DNA of 64,000 nucleotides, from assembly GCA_013398275.1 (NCBI GenBank), contig VZSE01001774.1, positions 206,144 through 270,143 of the forward strand. Direction: 5' to 3'. Shown piece after piece: positions 55,811 through 64,000 of this stretch; the first letter of the stretch is position 1; each line of letters opens with the position of its first letter. Below the pieces are notes generated by a model that was not told where the DNA came from, ran no database searches, and saw only the letters and a program-made list of their open reading frames with translations. The position numbers were made by a program, and so were the translations under genes. The stretch comes from Promerops cafer. Taxonomy: Eukaryota > Chordata > Aves > Passeriformes > Nectariniidae.

Positions 55811-57339
55811 TGAGATGGATTGGGAAGAGATGAAATGAGACAGGATGGGACTTTGATGGGAAAGGATGAGATGGATGACTGCCCTGAGGAATGCTGGAGG
55901 GAATCAAGAGGGATTTTCTCACTTGAGTCCTGCAATCCCCTTTGAGGGAGCTCTCAGGGACGCTGTGCAGAAGTAGCACCATTGTTCTCCACGACTTTCT
56001 CCCACCCTTCACAAGTATTTTCCAGCTCCTCAGCACTAAGTCCCCTTCAGGGATCCCAGCGCAGTCTCTGGCACCCTGAAGGATGGAAACTGGGGCCAAA
56101 CCTGCTGCTGGCTCTGAGACCATCGAGGTTGGAGGACGAGCAATGTGAAGCTGCAGCTGTAAAGGTCAGGTGGCAGCAGGTGACATCCACAGGGTATCTC
56201 CACACCTGTCAGGAGGGTGTCCTGCACTTTATAAATAGATATTTATGCTCTAAACCCAATGTGGAGCAGGAATTGGGATCAGGGGAGGCTGACAGGGAGT
56301 TTAAAGCAGGGAGGGACCCCGAGCCATGTTCAGGCTCTCATCTGTATTTATGTGTGGCCATCCTCTCTGATCTCCCTGAGATAGAACAAATTGATCCCTG
56401 TGGTTTAGAGAATGCGAAACCCAAATTGCAGACACAAATTTAAGTCTTTTCAATCTCCCATCCCCGTCCCTCAGCTCGGGGAGGTGCAGGGAGTCTCGCT
56501 GACTCCATAAAGTTCCAGGAGCTGCTGTGCCCAGCTCCAAGCAGCCTCATCTGTCTCGGTGGCAGCAGTGAGCCTGCAGGACCTTGGATTTATTTCTGGT
56601 TTTTTGGCAGGCATTGAAACTTTGTGCATCAAACAAGAGGCACTCCTGCCTCAGCACAATGGGGAGCATGGTGCTCTGGTGTCCTGGGACAGGCTGTTCC
56701 AAAGATGAACAGGGAAAGAGTCAATCCTTCACAAATTTACCCAGCTGGGCATTAGCCTTGCATTAAAACCTCCCATCCCTGGCTTAATGCAGCTTAATGA
56801 CTTGTTTCCCCTCCTAATTGCTGCTTGGCTACCAGCAGCTCCTTCCATCAGGTTATTCCACAGGATGCCTGGGTGTTTTCCTGCCAGGCTACAATTAATT
56901 CACAAACCACTGGAGTGCAGGAACAGTTTAAGTGGTCTCCCCACATTGCATTACCTTGCACTTCTCTTTGCTGAATAACAGCTCCCAGCCCATCTCCCAG
57001 GGATCCTGCCTTCCCAGGCTGGTTTCTCTCCAGCCCCTTTCCACTTCAGTTATGCAAATATTTAGAACAGGGAAGAAAACGCTCTTGTCACAAAGCTTCT
57101 TTTCTTTCTTGCGTGGAAAGTGTTGAGCAACCACCGTTTCCCTGCTTCTTCCAGGTTATTGTGAGGAGTAAAAGTGCTGATGGGTGGGTCCCAAAGGCTG
57201 ATGACCATACAGGATTCTATAAGTTGTGAGCCCAAAGGGAATTCAGCTTTGTAAGGGAAGTTTGAGGCCTGAAATGGGGACTTTGGGGTGCTGCTTTGCT
57301 CAGAGCAACTGAGGCCCAGGACCTTCCCAGGATCATTCA
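55811..57339. other. Unique non-coding stretch
   Basis: The first ~80 bases (GATGGATTGGGAAGAGATG and onward) are degenerate pentamer-like sequence. The rest holds nothing recognised. Confidence 0.4.
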
Positions 57340-57627
57340 ATCACAGAAGGTCTGGGTGGGAAGGAACCTCAAAGATGACCAAGTTGAACCCAAACCATGG
57401 GCAGGGACACCTCCCATAGACCAGGGCTCCATCCAGCCTGGCCTTGGGCACTGCCAGGGATCCAGGGGCAGCCACAGCTTCTCTGGCACCCTGTGCCAGG
57501 GCCTGCCCACCCTGCCAGGGACCAATTCCTTCCCAATATCCCATCCATCCCTGCCCTCTGGCAGTGGGAGCCATTCCCTGTGTCCTGTCCCTCCATCCCT
57601 TGCCCAAAGTCCTTTTCCAACTCCCGG
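57340..57627 (-). mobile_element. CR1 LINE, 3' fragment
   Basis: The plus strand reads TCACAGAAGGTCTGGGTGGG, CCATGGGCAGGGACACCTCC, CTGTGCCAGGGCCTGCCCAC and CCATTCCCTGTGTCCTGTCC. 5'-truncated. Confidence 0.94.
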
Positions 57628-57855
57628 TGAGTCTTCCTTAACAACTGAAGTCCCAGAAACCTCAAGCCCTCTTGTGCTCACTGCAAGTTTTCCAGGCTGA
57701 TCAAATCAAGGGTTTCTTTAGAAATAATTGTTGCTAAAATTGCGGTGTTGCTGCTGTCTTTGATTTGCTGCTCTGTGTGACACTCTGATGTCTCTGCAGC
57801 TCTGGGAACTCCCTGTGGAATTAAATACAGCCCTGTGGCCCTCAGTCACCCCTCA
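57628..57855. other. Spacer between CR1 copies
   Basis: Unique sequence; no feature is recognised. Confidence 0.35.
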
Positions 57856-57935
57856 GCCGTGGAATTGGAGAATATCTGGAGCTGGAAGGGACCCACAAGG
57901 ATCATCATGTCCGATGACCCACCATGGCATCAAGT
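57856..57935 (-). mobile_element. CR1 LINE, terminal 3' fragment of GATATTCC-type subfamily
   Basis: GTGGAATTGGAGAATATCTG, AGCTGGAAGGGACCCACAAG and GATCATCATGTCCGATGACC resemble the plus-strand view of the copy at 29.51 kb. Only about 80 bases remain. Confidence 0.7.
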
Positions 57936-58043
57936 AATGTATCCATGCTCAGCATACCTGGAGAGGCAGAACGTGCACCCACACCTGGCCTTTGGGGGAT
58001 GCAGCTCTCACTCATGGGTGAGAGCCCATGCTCAGCAGAGAAT
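57936..58043. other. Short spacer between CR1 copies
   Basis: No feature is recognised. Confidence 0.3.
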
Positions 58044-58242
58044 CAGGGAGCCCCACAATGGTTTGGGTTGGAAGGGACCTTAAAGCTCACCCAGTTTCTC
58101 CCCTGCTACGGGCAGGGACACCTTTCACTATTCCAGGTTGCTCTAAGCCCTGTCCAGCCTGGCCTTGGGCACTCCCAGGGATCCAGGGACAGCCACAGCT
58201 GCTCTGGGCACCCTGTGCCAGGGCCTGCCCACCCTCACAGTA
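58044..58242 (-). mobile_element. CR1 LINE, 3' fragment
   Basis: The plus strand reads CCCCACAATGGTTTGGGTTG, GGACACCTTTCACTATTCC and CTGTGCCAGGGCCTGCCC. It ends at CCCTCACAGTAAC, a 5' truncation. Confidence 0.94.
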
Positions 58243-58639
58243 ACATCTCCTGGGTAATGGTGATAACCAAGACATGGGGCTGGAAAATCAAATAAACCCA
58301 AGGTCTGGAGCTTCAGTAGAGTCCCCAGATTTTGGCCAATATGGGGTGAAGTTGGCAGCACCATCAGTGCTGTGCCAAAGCCACTTCGGCCCTGCAGAAG
58401 CAGAAAGGAGCAAAGCACCAGAAAAGAGCTGCAGCCTGTCTGGATCCTCACCCTGCTGAGCTCTCTCCATCCTGATCCCAAAGGCATCCAGTGGTCAGTG
58501 CTGGTTTAGGCCCCTTCCCTGTGCTGCTGAACGTTTCCATTGCTGGTTTGCCAGCGGGGCAGGAAGGGGGCCTGACTCACTCCCAGTCCCTGGGAGCACA
58601 GGCCGAGCACAAAGGCAGCAGCCCCGGGAGCGGCTGCCA
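58243..58639. other. Unique non-coding stretch
   Basis: No feature is recognised. Confidence 0.4.
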
Positions 58640-59000
58640 GAGTGTCTGCGAGCTCTGACTAATCAAAGCTACATTGATTACACGAGTTTTGCAAAGGTTT
58701 CTTTGCAGGGATGATGCAGGGAGGCTTTCAAAGGGGCCAGGCTGTCAGGCACTGGATGGGGGATGTGATATTGAGGCCAGAGATCCTGCAATATTTTCCT
58801 AGATTAGAGATTAACGTGCTTCTAATTAATTTTGATGCTATGTAATACGATAAAGTTGTGTCTTTTTTGTGATGCTGGGCTAGCTCATAATCCAATCTTT
58901 AATTATTATCTCTTGCTTTTAAAATAAAGAAAAAGGCTATTACGTTATAATGCCGGCCAGGCAGCGGCCGTCGGGAAGCCGAGGGCTTTATACATTGATG
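58640..59000. promoter_or_regulatory. Non-repetitive AT-rich island, possible enhancer
   Basis: Unique DNA: CTGACTAATCAAAGCTACAT, TGATTACACGAG, GATTAGAGATTAACGTGC, TTCTAATTAATTTTGATGC, CCAATCTTTAATTATTATC and TATTACGTTATAATGCCGGC. CpGs are kept in an AT-rich setting, and homeodomain-type (TAATTA) and TCF-type (ATCAAAG) sites are dense. This is one of the strongest enhancer-like islands in the window by composition; conservation is untested. Confidence 0.3.
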
Positions 59001-60659
59001 GAGGCTGTAAATTTAAAGTCTTTCTTTCCATTTAATGAGCTGGATTGTCTGAAGGATCTGACTGGCAGGAGGTTTGAAACTATAAAACCTCCCAGAGGCT
59101 GAGCACAGCCTCCCAACCTGGATATCTGGGGAGTAGGATGGGGATGGGCAGAGGTGCTGGCTGTGCCCTGGTTGAGTTCTGCCAGTAAAGGCAGGGCTGA
59201 GAAAGAGCCATGGAAAATAATTCAAGGGCTGGCAAAAAAAAATGCTTTAAAGTGCTCCATCTGTTTAATTTATTAAAAAGGAGACAGAGAGGTGACTTGA
59301 TTACCATGTCTAAGTAGCTTCACAGGGAGAAAATACCAGATACTAAAGGGCTCTTTAAGCCTTCAGAGAAAGGCAGAATTGGAACAAATAGTTTAAAGGC
59401 AGCCACAGAGCAAAGTTAAGTGAGAAACTGCAATTTTTTTCCAAAATATTGAGGCTGTGAAAGCATCAGGGGAGGAGGGTTCTTCGAGGCTCTTGACATC
59501 AGTGGAACAAGAAGGGATGTCTCTCAAGGGGACACTTGCCAGCATCCAGCTTCCTGAGAGCTACAGGGTATAGATCCCCCTGGGGTTTGGGGTGCAGGAG
59601 CTCATCTTTGAAAAGTCAGCCTGAGGACCCCGAAAGCATTGCTCAGCCTCTTCCCAAAATGATGCAAGCAGAGCTTTTTCCATGCCGGCGATCTCCACAA
59701 TCGAGAGATATTTGTCTTCATTTACCACCAAAGGCATCAGCAATCCTTCCACTTTGTTTTCTCCCTGCGAACAAACAAACAAACCAACCAACAAAAAGCC
59801 TTTGCTCCTCAGGAAACTTTTTAACAGTCATGAGGTGTCCAAGGGCCGCCTCAGATGCTGCCTGAGCCATCTCCTGCTTCCTTTCAACGCTCAGTCTTCT
59901 GGGTATGCATTTGTTTGCTTTTGTTTTGCTCTCAAATAAAGTTGTAGCTTTGTTCTTGCCTTTCCAAATGCCCTTAGTATTCCTGGGGAAAAGCCTGGAA
60001 ATAAAGCTGCCAGCTCCCGCCAGCCTGACGGGAGCGGACACTGATCAGAGACGCGATTCCCCAGCAGTTTTATTCACCAACACCGGGCCCTTATCTCCAG
60101 CTCTGCCCAGCTCTGGAGAAGCTCTCCTTGGCCCTGCTGTTCCCCCTCCCAGTCAGAGCCGTGATTTGTGTAACCGGCTCTGCCCTAATCTCTCGCCTTG
60201 ATCAGAGCTTCATCCCACTTAGCTCCCACCCGGCTGAATTTTTGACTTGATAAATTGGATGGGGATTTTGGTGGGATCTCAGGGCCTTCCAGGCTGCTCG
60301 TTGCTTGGCTGAACTTTGTCAAACACAAACTGACGCGTGATTGTCAGGGGAGATTTGGATCCAACGAGTCGGAGCTGGAAAGGCATAACATGGCTGCAGT
60401 CACAGGTTTCGTGCCGGGCTGTGGGATGGGGAGGCATCAGGCCTCTTTAACAGGAAAAAGAGACTCCTTTGACCTTCAGTTCTACAGTCACCTCTCTGCT
60501 GGAGCTGTTTTGGCCGCCAGGTTTGATGGAGCACGGGGCTGATCCGATAGCGCTGCTCGGACGCGCCGGTGGTGCTGAGTTATGGACGCGCCTCTAATGG
60601 CACAGCCTCGCCTCCCGGGAAGAGGGCTCCAGCTAAATTCCAATCTTCATCTCGCCCAT
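59001..60659. other. Unique non-coding stretch
   Basis: No gene is recognised. A short (AAAC)n-like run lies at 59767-59797. CpG-containing parts lie at 60010-60060 and 60540-60620 (CGGACGCGCCGG). Confidence 0.35.
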
Positions 60660-60860
60660 GTAACCTGCACACACTTATGTGTGTCTGTTATATCTAAATA
60701 TTTATTTGTGGCACACCAGCAGAGGTCCTTTGCCACTCTATTTACTCTGCTTTGAAGTATTGATCTATAATTACCCGTGAGTACCTTGCCTGTAAACATT
60801 TCCCTGCAGATGTACTTATAAATACCACTTACCTAAACACCCCCCCTGCATTTTCACCTG
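60660..60860. promoter_or_regulatory. AT-rich island with forkhead motif
   Basis: Unique DNA with CTATAATTACCCGTGAG and TGTAAACA (60791-60798), an exact forkhead core, and a 6-base inverted repeat ACACAC-TTAT-GTGTGT at 60669-60684. The sequence repeatedly uses TATTTATT/TATAAATA-type words. Regulatory function is inferred. Confidence 0.25.
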
Positions 60861-63483
60861 TAAATATCCCTTGCCAGGAAAGGGCCATGGCAAAGTTCTT
60901 AAATCAGCGGGAGGAGGAGACTCTCCAGAACATTTTGTGCAGATGGAGCAGAGCCTGGTGGGGCACAGGGTGCTGGGGAAAGTCTGAGACCATTTTGTGG
61001 TTTCCATCTGTCCCCTCAAGAGGCAAAAGCTGCTGGGTTTTTTGTTTTTTTTTTTTTTCCTCTGGCTGACCTCAAACTTCACTCCTGTCATTTGGGAGGT
61101 CATCAGGAGTAATTAGGAAGTCTAGCTATATTCCAGACTTATTGATAATGGTATTAATATAGAGCAGCTTTCAGCCTCCAAAACATCAGGGGCTTTGGGG
61201 ACCAGACGTTTGTGAGTGTCTATTAAAGTCATCTGCTCCGAACTGAGCACAAGCATCAGGAAGCTGAGCATGCTCGAGAGCTGCAGATGTTCCAGATGTT
61301 GGAACAGCTGTTGGCAGAATTTCTCCTGTGGTATCACAAAGGTCGCAATCTCTACCAGTGAGTATCCTCCTCAGATATGGGGATAATTTAAGTGTTAATG
61401 CCTCAAAAACAGGTTCCTGATGGACAAAGCATCTTGGATGGGTTGTGGATAGAAATTTTTGTCTGAGAGCACCAGATAGAGCACCAGATAAAGCCCCAAA
61501 GGATGCCAGGCATGGGATCATCCCTAATGATAGAGACCTGGAGGATGCACAGAAGCTGTAACTCCAGGTCTCACCTAAAGAGATGCAGTCCCATGAGCAC
61601 AGTTACTACTAAAAATGTTATTTTCTATCACCAGGTGAAAATCTGTGAGTCTTTTCTGAAGGGCCAAATGCTTGGAGGGAGGTGGGAGACACTGGATGAG
61701 ATGGATGACCTTGAGGAAGGGCACTCAAGGGTGCTAAGTGAGACCACGGCTCATCTGTCACCTCCTTGCTCCAGCATCTGATGTAGTTCAGGAGTAAAAT
61801 TTGGATTTTGCCCTTTGGAAAGATATCTGGCTCTGGAAACTAAAAATATTTGGAAAGGGGGTATACAGTCTTCATCCCTGTTGGCTTCATTCCTGATGTT
61901 TTCAGCTCTGCCAAAATCCAGGGGAGATTTGCTTTAAGAGCAGCTCTGAGGGCACAAAGGAACCTTCACCAGGATCCTGATGCCCACCCTCAGGAGGGAC
62001 TCCGGCCTCTCCCTGAGGGAATTTGAGCAAAAACCCTGAATGGAGTCAGTCTGGAGGCCCAGAGGAGTAATCCAGGCTTACCCCATGCTGATGGGACTGC
62101 CCAGCTGTGATTCCTGTTCTCTGTGACCCCACATCCAATTTATTACGGAAAACGCAAATTTAACTTTAACCAAACCTTCTGCTTGGAAAGAGCTTGTAGA
62201 TGTATCTGATGGGATTTTTCTTCTCCAGAAAAATGACGTGCATCCCTTCTGCAATGCCAGGACTGAACCAGACACTGTCACACTTTCACCTCAGCCCTTG
62301 GATAGCTCCATGCCTTGATGCTCTGCTTTCTGAACTGAAAAAAAAAAAAAAAAGGAAAAAAAGAAGAGAAAAAAACCCTAAAAGTGTGGGTTTCCATGGA
62401 GACAAGAGTTCTGTTCTAAAATCTAAGGGCAGGCAAGCTCTGGATTTGGTGTTTTGATGCAGATGCTTGGGTTTAACTTTAGGGTAAGAGGTTGGCTCAG
62501 ACTGGAGCTGTTTGGAGGGGTGGTTTATTGGTGTGGGGGGTGCTTCGTAGGATTTGGGGGGATTCCATTGAAAAGGGGGGAGAAAACCCTCTTCAGTCCT
62601 TTGCAGAGGAAAAGAACCAACAAACAATGGGAATGGTGGAGTCACCTGGGGCACATCCAGCCCCTCAAGATGTCCGTAATGGAAGATCCAACCTCCACCC
62701 GATGCCAGCAGGGAGAAGATGTGTCCTCTCCTGGTCCTGAAGCACTGGAGAAAACACAGATGGCTTGACACAGGTGGGAGCTCCGGGATGGAGGCCGTGG
62801 GGAAGGAAAAGGACCTTGGGTGCAGTGTGCTCTGCTTCCCACACATCTGCTCTCCAGGCAGGAATTTCACAGGCTCCCTAATGATGTGTTGGGTTCTTCA
62901 CTCCGGCTCATGAGCTCTTGATACTTTGAGCCTTAATTGATTGGCTTTTCATGGGCTTGATTGCAGCAGCTCCGAGGAATCAGAGCAGCAGAAGGTGACA
63001 GGAAGCATTAGCACTTTGTTTGGAGAGCCCGGCTAATGATTTGTGTGCAGGCAAAAAATGGGAATTAATTCTCAGGGAAGAAATCCCGCTTTGAGGGAAG
63101 TGAGACACCAAACGTGCTAACGACCTGTCAAAGCAGGTGCTGAGGAGCTGCTGCCCCAGGCTTGACCCCTGGCGGGATTCTGAGCAGAGTGGTTTGGAGA
63201 CACGGTGCCAAACCGTGGGCTGGAGTGCCACCCCTGGAAACTCCTTCCAAAACCTGTCCATGGGGCTTCCTATGGCTTCCCAAGGTTCAGGAAGAGTGAG
63301 CAGGTTGCCACTGAAAATCAGTGAGGGAGTGAAATGCCAGCAAAGACATGGATAGCTTCATGATTTTTTTTTTTTTTTTTTTTTTAAAGATAATCTTATA
63401 TTGAATAGGGAGACAGTGAAGAGAGAAGGTGGAGGGTATTTGCAGCAGAGCTTTCTCCCCTGGAGAAAGTCCTTCCTGGTTCA
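60861..63483. other. Unique non-coding stretch
   Basis: No gene is recognised. It contains a 17-base A run at 62338-62354, a 22-base T run at 63364-63385, and a small duplication of GAGCACCAGATA near 61467-61495. Confidence 0.4.
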
Positions 63484-63815
63484 TGAATCATAGGACAGAA
63501 TAATGGAATAATTTAGGTTGAAAAAGCCCTCAAAAATCATCAACTCTTTTGATTCCCCGGCACTGCCAAGGCCACCACTAACCCATGTCCCCAGGTGTCA
63601 TATCCACATGGCTTTTAAGTCCCTCCAGGGCCAGTCACTCCACCACTGCCCTGGGCAGCTTCAATCCTTTCCATAAAGGAATTTTCCTTAATATCCAATC
63701 TAAACCTTCCCTGGTGCAACTCGAGGCTCTTTCCTCTTGTCCCGTCCTTTGTTCCCAGGGAGCAGAGCCCAACCCACCTGGCTGCCCCCTCCTGCCAGGG
63801 AGTTGTGGAGAGCCA
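63484..63815 (-). mobile_element. CR1 LINE, 3' fragment, older subfamily
   Basis: The plus strand reads AATAATTTAGGTTGAAAAAG, CCTTAATATCCAATCTAAAC, CTTGTCCCGTCCTTTGTTCC and AGGGAGTTGTGGAGAGCCAG. The TCCTTAATATCCAATCTAAA block is typical of the older avian CR1 type. It is diverged relative to the 20-33 kb copies. Confidence 0.92.
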
Positions 63816-63942
63816 GAAGAAGAGATGGACACCAGAGCTTGGATTAGGGCAGGAAGAGGGATGAACTCTGTGCCTCTGTCCATCCCCAGTGTGCAACACC
63901 CCCATGGGAGAACCTGGTATAGAAATGTGCAGCCCCTGAGAC
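63816..63942. other. Spacer between CR1 copies
   Basis: No feature is recognised. Confidence 0.3.
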
Positions 63943-64000
63943 TCTGAGTCCCTGGGAGTGTCCAAGGCCAGGCTGGATGGGATTTAGAGCCACCTGGGAT
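63943..64000 (+). mobile_element. CR1 LINE, fragment cut by window end
   Basis: TCCCTGGGAGTGTCCAAGGC and GATTTAGAGCCACCTGGGAT match the sense CR1 3' region. The rest lies outside the window. Confidence 0.88.

Noticed and set aside
54952..56123. Frames of 242 and 327 residues with HATPR repeats
   Set aside because: They run across 231 undetermined bases and pentamer arrays; not evidence of a gene.

Overview
This window looks like nuclear DNA of a bird, most likely a songbird. The main evidence is about twenty fragments of the CR1 LINE. Most are 5'-truncated 3' ends that share the same terminal block (CAGAATGGTTTGGGTTGGAA on one strand) and end in ATTCTGTG/ATTCTATG-type tails. I see no bacterial, viral-replicon or organelle gene organisation. 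I could not recognise any intact protein-coding gene or functional RNA gene in the 64 kb. The many short open frames behave like chance frames in intergenic or intronic DNA.

Layout. 0-9 kb: mostly unique DNA with one CR1 (2.5-3.0 kb), several AT-rich islands with homeodomain-type motifs (4.0-4.4, 5.2-5.5, 7.1-7.3 kb) and short MIR-like SINE cores. 9-20 kb: two CR1 3' ends, a T-rich block, a CpG-rich stretch near 14.3 kb, a possible solo LTR with an adjoining 49-codon frame near 15.1-15.5 kb, a CpG-rich/AT-rich island pair at 16.7-17.3 kb and a GGAGA array with an assembly gap. 20-34 kb: the CR1-dense core. One CR1 plus the same 3' flank occurs twice in opposite orientation (20.1-20.8 and 28.9-29.5 kb). 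A near-identical ~0.8 kb CR1 copy also occurs twice in opposite orientation (22.6-23.5 and 32.2-32.9 kb). An older reverse-transcriptase fragment lies at 33.1-33.7 kb. Between them is the longest clean open frame, 324 codons, unrecognised. 34-48 kb: unique DNA with two minisatellites (16-bp unit at 36.4-37.0 kb; 12/13-bp unit at 46.8-47.2 kb). 48-58 kb: a 50-base T run, a tRNA-like sequence with Pol III A and B boxes at 50.0-50.15 kb, an exact inverted octamer motif at 52.0 kb, an inverted CR1-associated repeat at 53.5/54.6 kb, and two pentamer arrays flanking a 231-base gap at 55.5-55.8 kb. 58-64 kb: unique AT-rich islands, then two CR1 fragments at the edge.

Function. If the window has a host function it is probably regulatory: non-repetitive islands with ATTA/TAATTA, octamer, forkhead and TATA-like motifs in a repeat-rich, gene-poor interval. 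Conservation cannot be judged from one sequence, so those islands are leads and not annotations of proven elements. The most distinctive items are the tRNA-derived sequence, the octamer palindrome, the paired CR1-plus-flank copies, the CR1 copies with a shared atypical 5' segment, and two or three possible exons.
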